Part shown: in pieces, positions 45,342 to 53,502 of the stretch
Numbering within the stretch: position 1 is the stretch's first letter
Layout: each line of letters opens with the position of its first letter
NCBI GenBank assembly: GCA_016713125.1
Contig: JADJPT010000023.1
Coordinates: 1-64,000 of the forward strand
Source of the DNA: Betaproteobacteria bacterium
GTDB taxonomy: Bacteria > Pseudomonadota > Gammaproteobacteria > Burkholderiales > SG8-39
DNA length: 64,000 nucleotides
Direction: 5' to 3'
Program-made: the position numbers and the translations under genes
Notes under the pieces: generated by a model
The model's input: the letters and a program-made list of their open reading frames with translations, nothing else
Database searches by the model: none
Told to the model about the DNA's origin: nothing

Positions 45342-46904
45342 CTATGCCTGCAGTTTGAACTCGGCGATGGCGTGCTCGCGCAGCCTGGCCTTCTGCACCT
45401 TGCCGCTGGCGGTCATGCCTATCGCTTCGAAATTGTCCACGATGCGCAGGTACCTTGGCACGCGGAAGTTCGCACAACGCTGCTTCGCCCAGGCGATCAG
45501 TTCGTCCTCGGCAGCCCGCTCGCCGGCACGCAGGCTGACGTAGGCGCAGGCCACCTCGCCCAGGCGCGTATCGGGAACGCCTATCACCTGCGCGGTCTGC
45601 ACCGCGGGATGCGCGAGCAGCACCTCCTCGACCTCGGCCGGCGCGACGTTCTCGCCGCCGACGCGGAACACGTCCTTCAGGCGCCCGACCATGCGCAGGC
45701 GGCCGTCCTCGGTCAGCGTGCCCAGGTCGCCCGTGCGCAGCCAGCCGTCGGAGGTGAACGCCTTCGCCGTCTGCTCCGGGTCGTTGTAGTAGCCGCGCAT
45801 CACGTTCCAGCCGCGCACCTGTATCTCGCCCGCCTCGCCGGCGGGCAGCGCCGATTCGTCCTCGCCGGCGATGCGCACCTGCACGCCCGCGTGCGGCCTG
45901 GCGAGACCCGCCACGCGCAGTTCCTCGGGGTCGCGCCAGTCGCTGATCACAACGTTGGGCGAGGCCTCCGAAAGACCGTAGGCGATGCAGATGTTCCGGG
46001 CGCCCATCACGTCGATGATCCTGCGCACGGTCTGCGGGCCGGCCGCCGCCCAGCCGCCGCGCAACTGCAGTCTGGCCGGATCGAAGTCCGGGTGGCCCAT
46101 GAGCATCTGGAAGATGGTGTCGTTGCCCGAGGTCAGCGTGCAGCGCTCCTCATGCATGGCCTGCAGCGCAGCGCCGGCCTCGAAGGTCGGCAGCGTCACC
46201 ATGCAGGCGCCGAACACCAGCGCAACCAGGGCCGAGAGCGTCGAGCCGCCGACATGGAAGAAGGGACGGCAGTTGAAGTAGCGGTCCTCGGCGCGCACGC
46301 CCATGCGCGTGCCGGCGGCCCAGGCGTTCCTCAGCATGTTGTCGTGCGTGAGCAGCACGCCCTTGGGATAGGCGGTGGTGCCGGACGTGAACTGGATCAG
46401 CAGAGGATCGTCCGGCCGCACGTCCGCGCCCAGCGCCGCATCCGGCGTGGCCGCCGGCAGACCGGCCGCCACGGAGACGATGTACTCGAGCAGCGGACAC
46501 TGCGGCGCCGCTTCGCGCACCATGGCTTCGAAATCGATGCCGAGGAACCGCGGCGCATAGAACACCGCCTTGCAATCGGCCTGTCGCAGGCAGAACGCGA
46601 GTTCGGCAGCCTTGAAACGCGTGTTCACGGGCACCGTCACGCAGCCCAGCGTGGCCGCGGCGTAGAACAGCGTCAGCCAGTTCTCGTCGTTGCCCATGAA
46701 AATCGCGACATGATCGCCGCGCGCCAGGCCCAGTGCGCGAAGGCCCGCCGCCGTGCGCAGGACCGCGTCCTGCAATTGCGCGTAGCCGAGGCGCACCCGG
46801 CCGCGCTCGGCACCGGCCACCAGCGCCTCGGCCGCGCCGCGTCCGGCCGCATGACCCGCCAGCACCGCTCCCAGCGTCTGCGCCTGCCAGTCCGCCTCGC
46901 TCAC
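45342..46904 (-). CDS. AMP-dependent carboxylate-CoA ligase
   Basis: A 520-residue ANL-superfamily ligase in one unbroken frame. It has the phosphate loop FTSGTTAYPKGVLLTHDN, the YGLSEASP motif, LRTGDLGTL, the hinge GRLKDVFRVGGENV and the C-terminal catalytic Lys in TASGKVQK. GTG 46904 overlaps the enoyl-CoA hydratase TGA (GTGA), which decides the start. It lies directly upstream of the Rieske alpha gene (19-base gap), so it probably activates the aromatic acid or a ring-cleavage product. Confidence 0.92.
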   Translation of the reverse strand: MSEADWQAQTLGAVLAGHAAGRGAAEALVAGAERGRVRLGYAQLQDAVLRTAAGLRALGLARGDHVAIFMGNDENWLTLFYAAATLGCVTVPVNTRFKAAELAFCLRQADCKAVFYAPRFLGIDFEAMVREAAPQCPLLEYIVSVAAGLPAATPDAALGADVRPDDPLLIQFTSGTTAYPKGVLLTHDNMLRNAWAAGTRMGVRAEDRYFNCRPFFHVGGSTLSALVALVFGACMVTLPTFEAGAALQAMHEERCTLTSGNDTIFQMLMGHPDFDPARLQLRGGWAAAGPQTVRRIIDVMGARNICIAYGLSEASPNVVISDWRDPEELRVAGLARPHAGVQVRIAGEDESALPAGEAGEIQVRGWNVMRGYYNDPEQTAKAFTSDGWLRTGDLGTLTEDGRLRMVGRLKDVFRVGGENVAPAEVEEVLLAHPAVQTAQVIGVPDTRLGEVACAYVSLRAGERAAEDELIAWAKQRCANFRVPRYLRIVDNFEAIGMTASGKVQKARLREHAIAEFKLQA

Positions 46905-47656
46905 GACTTTCCGCCGAAGCCCGAGATGCCGGCACGCCAGTTCTGCGTGGCGAGATTGTCCTCGATGGCGAGGATTTCGGTGGCCAGCGCGCCGCGCGGA
47001 TCGAGTTCCAGGCCGCGATCGACGCAGGCCTTGGCGTAGCGCAGCCCCGCGCCCGGCGCTTCGGTGATGGTCCTGGCCATCGCCGTGATCTCGGCCTCGA
47101 GCCCGTCGGCGGCGACGATGCGCGCCACCAGGCCGTGGCGCTCGGCCTCTTCGGCCGTGAGCTTGCGTCCGGTGTACAGCATGTCCTTGGCCAGGCGCTT
47201 GCCCAGGATCCGCGGCAGGCGCTGCGTGGCGCCCACCGTGCCCCACAGCGCCTCCGGAGTGCGGAACGATGCCTGCGGCGTGGCGACGATGAAATCGCAG
47301 GCCGCCGCGATCTCGCAGCCGGAGCCCACGGCCGCGCCTTCCACCACCGCGATCGCCGGCATCGGCAGCGACTCGAGCGCCTCGTAGGCGGCGAAGGCGC
47401 GTATGCGCCGCGCGCGCACCTGGTCCTCGTCCATGCCCTGGCGCTCCTTCAGATCGGCGCCTGCGCAGAACACCGGCCCTGCGGCACGCACCAGCACCAG
47501 CTGCACTGCGGGATCGGCCGTCGCTGCGCGCGCCGCGGCCAGCAGCCCGGCGCACATCGCGCTGTTCAGCGCGTTGCGCGCTTCCGGCCGGTTCAGCCTG
47601 ATCGTCGCCACGCCGCCGACTACTTCGTAGAGGACCGCCTGCGCCTGTGCGCTCAT
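46901..47656 (-). CDS. Enoyl-CoA hydratase/isomerase
   Basis: A 251-residue crotonase-fold protein. The oxyanion-hole blocks VFCAGADLKE (about residue 65) and AVVEGAAVGSGCEIAAACDF (about 104-123) are present, and a Glu (PEALWGTVGA) is near a position of a catalytic Glu. It hydrates or isomerises an enoyl-CoA in beta-oxidation-like degradation. ATG 47656 overlaps the CoA-transferase stop by ATGA, and its own stop overlaps the CoA ligase start. Confidence 0.92.
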   Translation of the reverse strand: MSAQAQAVLYEVVGGVATIRLNRPEARNALNSAMCAGLLAAARAATADPAVQLVLVRAAGPVFCAGADLKERQGMDEDQVRARRIRAFAAYEALESLPMPAIAVVEGAAVGSGCEIAAACDFIVATPQASFRTPEALWGTVGATQRLPRILGKRLAKDMLYTGRKLTAEEAERHGLVARIVAADGLEAEITAMARTITEAPGAGLRYAKACVDRGLELDPRGALATEILAIEDNLATQNWRAGISGFGGKS

Positions 47657-48837
47657 ATCGCTTTCGCCTCCCTCAGACGCGCAATCTTCTCGGCGCTGTA
47701 GCCGAGGCGCTGCGCGAGGATCTCGTCCGTATGCTGGCCCAGGGTCGGCGGCGCACCGACACGCGGGTCGTCGAACCCCGCGAACTTGTACGGCAGGCCC
47801 AGGCCCCTGAAACGCCCGACGCCCGGATACTCGAACTCGCCCACCAGGCCGCGCGCCGCCACGTGGGGGTCGGCGAGGATCTCGGCGACGTCGTTGACCG
47901 GTCCCACCGGCACATCCGCCGCATCCAGCCGGGCGATCAGCTCGGCGCGGGTGAGCACGCCGATGGCCGCCGTCAGGCCGGCCATGGCCGGCTCGCGATG
48001 CTCGACGCGCGCGGCATTGTCGGCGAAGCGCGCATCTGCGCCCCAGGCTTCGAGACCCAGTGCCTTGCACAGCGGCGCCCAGTGCTGATCGCTGGCCGTC
48101 ACATGCGCATAGCGGCCGTCGGCGCAACGAAAGCTCGCACTGGGTACACGGCCCGGGTGCTCGGTGCCCAGGCGCGGCGGCACTTCGCCCAGTGCGAACC
48201 AGCGCGCCGCAGCCAGGCTCAGCAGGCTGACCTGTCCATCCAGCATGGAGAAATCGACGTGGCAGCCGCTGCCGCTGCGTTCACGGCCCGCCAGCGAAGC
48301 CAGGATGGCGATCGCCACCCACAGGCCGGAAGTCAGGTCGGCCACCGGCAATCCGGGCTTCACCGGGCCACCGCCCTTCTCGCCGGTGAGGCTCATGATG
48401 CCGCCCATGGCCTGAAACACCGTGTCGTAACCCTTCTTGTGCGCGTACGGGCCGGTCTGCCCGAAGCCCGTGCACGACACATACACCAGGCGCGGGTTCA
48501 ACGCCGACAGCGCGGCGTAGTCCAGGCCGCGACGCGCCAGCGTGCCGGTCGGAAAGTTCTCCACCAGCACGTCAGCCGTGCGCGCGAGATCCCGCACCAC
48601 CTCGCGACCTTCCGCCGAACGCAGATTCACCGTGATCGAGGCTTTCGAACGGTTGCAGGCGAAGTAGTAGGCGCTGTCCTGCGCGAGTTGCGGCTCGAAG
48701 CCGCGCGTCTCGTCGCCGCTGCCGGGTTGCTCGACCTTGATCACCGTGGCGCCGAGTTCGGCCAGGATCATGCTCGCGTACGGACAGGCCAGCACGCGCG
48801 AGAGGTCGAGGATGGTCAGGTGCTGCAGAGGGAGCAT
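47653..48837 (-). CDS. CaiB/BaiF family (class III) CoA-transferase
   Basis: A 394-residue CoA-transferase (LTILDLSRVLACPYASMI, VIKVEQPGSGDETRG, and the GLPVADLTSGLWVAIAIL block with the likely nucleophilic Asp). It is the first gene of the leftward aromatic operon, with a palindromic operator-like site about 85 bases upstream. In this setting it may supply CoA to the carboxylate substrate as an alternative to the ligase further down. The acid is unknown. Confidence 0.92.
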   Translation of the reverse strand: MLPLQHLTILDLSRVLACPYASMILAELGATVIKVEQPGSGDETRGFEPQLAQDSAYYFACNRSKASITVNLRSAEGREVVRDLARTADVLVENFPTGTLARRGLDYAALSALNPRLVYVSCTGFGQTGPYAHKKGYDTVFQAMGGIMSLTGEKGGGPVKPGLPVADLTSGLWVAIAILASLAGRERSGSGCHVDFSMLDGQVSLLSLAAARWFALGEVPPRLGTEHPGRVPSASFRCADGRYAHVTASDQHWAPLCKALGLEAWGADARFADNAARVEHREPAMAGLTAAIGVLTRAELIARLDAADVPVGPVNDVAEILADPHVAARGLVGEFEYPGVGRFRGLGLPYKFAGFDDPRVGAPPTLGQHTDEILAQRLGYSAEKIARLREAKAI

Positions 48838-48921
48838 GCCGTGTGCCGCGAGGCGTACGTCGGAAGTGGATGACCGGGCAAGGAAGCCGAAACCCCGCTC
48901 TGGGGGCCGCTCAGCGGATAA

Positions 48922-48942
48922 TTAGTTGCTATCGTCAACTAA
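48922..48942. promoter_or_regulatory. Inverted repeat, candidate operator of the Rieske/CoA operon
   Basis: TTAGTTG-N7-CAACTAA is a perfect inverted repeat with seven-base arms centred at 48932. It is AT-rich in an otherwise GC-rich region and lies in the 205-base gap between the divergent CoA-transferase and FecR-like genes. Its size and arm spacing fit a MarR- or TetR-type operator. No such regulator is encoded beside it. A GATAAT -10-like element for the rightward gene lies at 49009-49014. Confidence 0.5.
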
Positions 48943-49042
48943 AATGCACGCCCTGTCAACGCACCCGGCCGAGCACAAATTCTGACAGCCGCGCACGGTG
49001 CGGCAGAGGATAATGCCGGCCCCCGCACCGGAATCCCCGATC

Positions 49043-50113
49043 ATGAACGCAAGCCTCCTGCGCCTGCTGATCTGCTGTGCACTGCTGGCCACCGCCGCAG
49101 CGCATGCCCAGCCCGCCCCGCTGCCTCCACCGGCCGATGACCTGCCGTATGTCGCAAAGCCCGGGGACACCATGATTGGCATCGCGCGCCGCCTGCTGAT
49201 CGACGGCAGACTGCCCGCCGTGCAGCGCGCGCTGCAGCAGCACAACGGCTTCGAATCGGAGAAGGATGCCGATCGCATCGGACCGGGGCGCACCGTGCGC
49301 ATCCCCTCGAACTGGCTGCGCAGCGAGAATGCTCGCGTCGTCGTGGCCTCGGCCAGCGGCGAGATCCGCTCGCCAGCGCCCCTGAAAGCCGGTGCGGCGC
49401 TGGCCCCCGGTCAGGAGATCGGCACCGGAAAAACCGGGCAGGTGGTGCTCAAGCTGACCGACGGTTCCACGCTGACGCTCAAGCCGGGCAGCACCATGAG
49501 CATGGAGCGCAGCGCGAAAACGCCGCTTTCCGCCACCCCCGACACGGTGTTCAACCTGACCAGCGGACGCGCGGAGACCGAGGTGGTCAAACGCACGGGA
49601 AGCGGCGCACGCTTCGAGATCCGCACCCCGGTGGCGGTGGCCGCCGTGCGCGGCACGCGCTTTCGCGTCAGCGCCGCCGAGGGCGGCGCCTGCATGACCA
49701 GCGAAGTGCTGGAGGGACGCGTCGAGGTGGCCGACACCGGCAAGCTGGGCCGCGTCTCGGTCGACAAGGACTTCGGCACCCGCACCAACGCCGGCGCAGC
49801 CCCGGTGGAGCCTCGCCGGTTGCTGGAGGCGCCGCGCCTGTGGGGCGGCAACTGGCTGGCGCGCAAGCCCGGCGCCTCGATGCGCATGCTGACCCTGAAG
49901 GGCGCGGTGCGCTACAGGGTGGCGATCTCCCAGGGACGCGAGCGCGGCGGTCCGGTGGTCGTCGAATGGGACACCCCCTCGGTCGACCTGGTGCTGCCGG
50001 AACTGTCGAACGGGGAGTACTTCATCACGGTGCGCGGCATCGACGACCTGGCCCTGGAAGGCCGGGAATCCGGCAGCCAGCTGACCGTGCAGATCGGCGC
50101 CCCGCAGAGCTAG
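49043..50113 (+). CDS. LysM and FecR domain-containing secreted protein
   Basis: A 356-residue protein with a signal peptide (to about residue 23, LLATAAAHAQ). It continues with a LysM-like segment (VAKPGDTMIGIARRLLIDG, about 36-85), a FecR beta-domain (GQVVLKLTDGSTLTLKPGST, TPVAVAAVRGTRFRVSA) and a C-terminal beta-sandwich-like part (VEWDTPSVDLVLPEL, YFITVRGID). It probably binds the cell wall in the periplasm and senses or scaffolds there. It is convergent with the CHASE2 kinase, 19 bases apart; such proteins recur next to CHASE2 kinases, suggesting a shared pathway. ATG 49043 is chosen for the signal peptide; ATG 48998 is possible. Confidence 0.85.
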   Translation: MNASLLRLLICCALLATAAAHAQPAPLPPPADDLPYVAKPGDTMIGIARRLLIDGRLPAVQRALQQHNGFESEKDADRIGPGRTVRIPSNWLRSENARVVVASASGEIRSPAPLKAGAALAPGQEIGTGKTGQVVLKLTDGSTLTLKPGSTMSMERSAKTPLSATPDTVFNLTSGRAETEVVKRTGSGARFEIRTPVAVAAVRGTRFRVSAAEGGACMTSEVLEGRVEVADTGKLGRVSVDKDFGTRTNAGAAPVEPRRLLEAPRLWGGNWLARKPGASMRMLTLKGAVRYRVAISQGRERGGPVVVEWDTPSVDLVLPELSNGEYFITVRGIDDLALEGRESGSQLTVQIGAPQS

Positions 50114-50132
50114 GCCCGCTCCGCGTCCGGCC

Positions 50133-52445
50133 TCAGGCGGCCAGCAGCTCCACGCTGAATTGCGAGCCCTTGCCCGGCTCGCTCGTCACGTGCATGCGCC
50201 CGCCGTGCCGCTCGACGGCGGTCTTCACGAAGGCCAGACCCAGCCCGGCCCCGCCTTCGCCGCGCTTCCTGGCTGCGTCGAGGCGTTCGAAGCGGCCGAA
50301 CAGCCTGGGCAGGTCCTCGGCGGAGATGCCGTACCCCTGATCGGCGACCGTGCAGCGCCAGAACTCGCCGGCGCGCTGCACGCTGCACTCGACGCGGGTG
50401 CCCTCCGGGCTGTATTTCACCGCATTGCTGATCAGATTGACGAACACGCGCAGCAGCACGTCGGCCACGCCGCGCGCCGGCGCCTGCGTCACGCCCTCGC
50501 CCATCGCCACCGTGATGCGCTTGCCTGCGGCGCGCGCCTCCTCCTCCTCCACGGCGGCGGTCAGCAGCGCGGCCAGATCGACATCCGAGAAGCGCGCCGG
50601 GTCCAGGGAGTCGGCGCGGCCCAGTTGCAGGAAGTCGTCGGCCAGCGCGAACGAGCGCTCGACGCTGCGGCGTATGCGCGCCAACAGATCGGGCGGCGAA
50701 CTCTGCGGCGCCAGGTCATGCAGGTCGAGCATGGCCGTGATCGACACCAGCGGCGAGCGCAGGTCATGCGAGAGGAAACGCATGTACTCCTCGCGCTTGC
50801 GTTCCGCCGCCTTCAGCGCCGAAACGTCCACCAGCGTGAGCAGCAGGCCGCTGCGCCTGCCGCTGCTGTCGGCGAAGGGCTCGGCGCGCACCAGCAGGTC
50901 GCGTCCGTCGCTGCCGCGCGCCTCAAAGCCCGAGGGTGCGCTCTCGAACAGCGCCGGCAGCTCGTCGCGTTTCTCGGCCAGCGCAGGCGCCAGCACCTCC
51001 TCGTAGCGACGTCCGAGCACCCCCTGTTCGCCCGCGCCCGGCAGCTGCGCGGCCCGCGCGTTGGCCAGCGTCACGCGTTGCGAGCGGTCGATCACCATGG
51101 CCGCTTCGGGCAGGCTGTCCAGCGTATCGGCGACGAAGCGATGCAGGTCGCGCGCGCGCGCCGAGGCGCTGCGCGCGCGCGCGATGCGCCGCTCCAATGC
51201 ATCGCTGAGCGCGCCGCTGCGATCCGTCTTGCGCCGCTCGGGCAGCGCCAGGGCATAGGGCGCGTTCTCCGCGGCCTCGAGTTCCGCGTCGATGAATCGC
51301 TGCGTGGCCTCCAGCCTGCGCCAGCTCCACACCGGATAACACGACAGCAACCCGGCGATGGCCGCACTGGGCGCTAACCACCAGCCCGCCAGGATCATCA
51401 GCGCGAGCGTGCCCGCCGACACCGCCAGCGCCGCTCCGACCGTAACCAGCAGGGCGCGACGCGCCGACAGGCGCAGGAACGCGGTGAGCAGCGTCCAGCA
51501 GGCAATCACCGCAAGCGCGATCTGCAGCCAGGCCGGCACGATGCGCACGAAGCGGCCTTCGATCAGCCCTGCGAGCACGTTGGCCGAGACTTCCACGCCG
51601 GGCATGGCGCGGCCCTCGCCGGACACCGGCGTCGGATAGGCGTCGAGCATTCCGGCGGCCGTCGCGCCGACGAACACCATCTTGCCCTCGAACTCCGCGG
51701 CGGGCACCTCGCCGGCCAGAAACCGCGCGTACGAAATGCGCCGCACCGTGCCCGGCGGCCCGAGGTAGGCGATGTGCACGCGGTGGTCGCGCACCCAGGC
51801 GCCGCTCGCCACCGGGCCGGCCGGCCGGCGCTCACCGGGCAACGCGGCGGGCGCGGCGCGCGCCGCCTCGGCCAGCGCGAGCGCCAACTGGGAGTGTTTG
51901 GCCTCTCCGCGCCCTTCGCGCAGGAACACGCTGCGTGCGATCCCGTCGCGATCCAGCTCCAGGTGCACGTGGCCGAGCGTCGCCGCCTCTAGGAAAGCCG
52001 GTATCGGCAGGATCTGGCGCACCGCGCCGCCCGGTGCGGCGTCCATCAGCACCGGCAGCACCGCGCGACCGCTGCGCCTGAGTGCCGCCGCGAAGGCCGC
52101 ATCGCCGGCCGGATCGGCGGCGTCGGGTTCGGCGAAGATCACGTCGAAGGCCACGCCGCGCACGCCCGCCTGCGTGAGCCGATCGAGCGCGGTCGCATGG
52201 ATGCCGCGCCGCCAGGGCCAGCGTCCGACGCGCTCCAGGCTTTCCTCGTCGACCGCGAGTATCACCACCTCGGCCGGCGCCGGGCGCGCCAGCGTCGCCA
52301 CCGCAAGGTCGTAGAGCGTCTGGTCGAGGCGCGAAAACCAGCCCTGCCAGGCCGCCAGCGCCGCGAATGCGCACACCGCCGCCACCGTCCCCAGCCATTC
52401 GAAGCGCAGCGAGTGTGCAAGCAGAGGGCGACGGAGATCGATCAA
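50133..52445 (-). CDS. CHASE2 domain sensor histidine kinase
   Basis: A 770-residue membrane sensor kinase in an unbroken frame. An N-terminal transmembrane helix is followed by an extracytoplasmic CHASE2 domain (about 40-300; ILAVDEESLERVGRWPWRRG, FVGATAAGMLDAYPTPVSG), three or so membrane helices (about 308-375), a PAS-like domain, HisKA (FLSHDLRSPLVSITAML) and a catalytic domain (NLISNAVKYSPEG, DQGYGIS, GAGLGLAFVKTAV). No receiver is attached and no response regulator lies next to it. The signal is unknown; the facing LysM/FecR protein is a plausible partner. Confidence 0.92.
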   Translation of the reverse strand: MIDLRRPLLAHSLRFEWLGTVAAVCAFAALAAWQGWFSRLDQTLYDLAVATLARPAPAEVVILAVDEESLERVGRWPWRRGIHATALDRLTQAGVRGVAFDVIFAEPDAADPAGDAAFAAALRRSGRAVLPVLMDAAPGGAVRQILPIPAFLEAATLGHVHLELDRDGIARSVFLREGRGEAKHSQLALALAEAARAAPAALPGERRPAGPVASGAWVRDHRVHIAYLGPPGTVRRISYARFLAGEVPAAEFEGKMVFVGATAAGMLDAYPTPVSGEGRAMPGVEVSANVLAGLIEGRFVRIVPAWLQIALAVIACWTLLTAFLRLSARRALLVTVGAALAVSAGTLALMILAGWWLAPSAAIAGLLSCYPVWSWRRLEATQRFIDAELEAAENAPYALALPERRKTDRSGALSDALERRIARARSASARARDLHRFVADTLDSLPEAAMVIDRSQRVTLANARAAQLPGAGEQGVLGRRYEEVLAPALAEKRDELPALFESAPSGFEARGSDGRDLLVRAEPFADSSGRRSGLLLTLVDVSALKAAERKREEYMRFLSHDLRSPLVSITAMLDLHDLAPQSSPPDLLARIRRSVERSFALADDFLQLGRADSLDPARFSDVDLAALLTAAVEEEEARAAGKRITVAMGEGVTQAPARGVADVLLRVFVNLISNAVKYSPEGTRVECSVQRAGEFWRCTVADQGYGISAEDLPRLFGRFERLDAARKRGEGGAGLGLAFVKTAVERHGGRMHVTSEPGKGSQFSVELLAA

Positions 52446-52512
52446 GGGCGGGGACGGAGCGCTGTACGGAACCGGGGCGAATCTAGCATGCGCGGCCCGA
52501 CCTTCCCGCGCC

Positions 52513-53409
52513 TCAGTGCAGCGCCAGCATGGCGATGCCGGCGAGCACCATCAGCGCGCCGACCGCCGTGCGCGGCGTCAGCCCCTCGCGATTGCCGAAT
52601 ACCAGCACGCTGAGCGGAAAGATCAGCAGCGGCGTGGTGTGCGACACCAGCGCGGCCAGCGCCACCTTCATGTGCGCCATCGAGGCGGTGAGCAGGATCG
52701 CCCCGCCCACGCTCAGCACCCCGCTCAGCGCATACAGCTGTATGCCGCGCCGCTCGCTGGCGCGTATCTGCTTCCAGGCGCCGGCCAGGCTGGGCGTGGT
52801 CACCGCCTGCAGCAGCATGGCCGCGGAGCAGGCGATCAGGGTGCCGAAGATCGGCTCCTCCCAGCCGCGCATGCCCAGACCGCGCAGGACGTTGCTCATG
52901 CCGAACCCGGAAACGGTGAGCAGGCCGATCAGCATGCCGCGGCGCAGCGACTCGGCCGTGGGCCGGTGCTCGGAGCGTCCTCCGCGGGCCGGCGCCTGCG
53001 TGAACCACAGGCCGAACAGCACCAGGCACGTCAGCGCCATTTCCACCGCATCCAGTGTCTCGCCCAGCAACAGCCAGGCGCCGACCAGGGCGATGGCCGG
53101 CGCCGAGGAATGAAACACGCTGGCGCGCGCCGGCCCGAGCAGACGCACCGTGTCGTACATCATCTGCCGTCCGAGGTAGGAACCGAGCACGCCGGACAGT
53201 CCGTAGCAGGCGGCCTCCGACCAATGCCATTCGAACGGCGTGCTGCGCACCGCGAGGTCGGCCAGACAGAGGATCAGCGCGACGGCGATATTGACCGTCA
53301 GCACGATCAGAAAGCCGATGTCGACCGCCATGCGCGCGACGGCATAGCGCGAGAGCACGATGTTGCTCGCGAAGCACACCATGCACAGCAGCGCGAGCGT
53401 GATCCCCAT
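52513..53409 (-). CDS. EamA/DMT family transporter
   Basis: A 298-residue inner-membrane protein with about ten hydrophobic segments in two EamA repeats (residues about 1-140 and 155-298), for example IALVGAWLLLGETLDAVEM and LIFPLSVLVFGNREGLTPRT, each with the Glu/Asn-rich motif preceding the last helix. It should export or import a small metabolite. It is divergent from the protocatechuate dioxygenase gene. Confidence 0.88.
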   Translation of the reverse strand: MGITLALLCMVCFASNIVLSRYAVARMAVDIGFLIVLTVNIAVALILCLADLAVRSTPFEWHWSEAACYGLSGVLGSYLGRQMMYDTVRLLGPARASVFHSSAPAIALVGAWLLLGETLDAVEMALTCLVLFGLWFTQAPARGGRSEHRPTAESLRRGMLIGLLTVSGFGMSNVLRGLGMRGWEEPIFGTLIACSAAMLLQAVTTPSLAGAWKQIRASERRGIQLYALSGVLSVGGAILLTASMAHMKVALAALVSHTTPLLIFPLSVLVFGNREGLTPRTAVGALMVLAGIAMLALH

Positions 53410-53466
53410 GCGGCTAGCATACGGCCTTTCCCGCTCGGCGCTGCGAAACGGGCGCCTGGTGCGGGC

Positions 53467-53502
53467 TTGCGGGCAGATCGTTGCAAAAGTAAACTATTTG
53501 CA
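53467..53502 (+). promoter_or_regulatory. Probable leaderless promoter and operator of the protocatechuate dioxygenase gene
   Basis: TTGCGG (53467-53472) and TAAACT (53490-53495) are spaced by 17 bp, and the -10 ends six bases before ATG 53502, so the transcript should begin at or just around the start codon. An inverted repeat TGCAAA-N9-TTTGCA (53482-53502) overlaps the -10 and start and could bind a regulator. No Shine-Dalgarno sequence is present. Confidence 0.5.
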
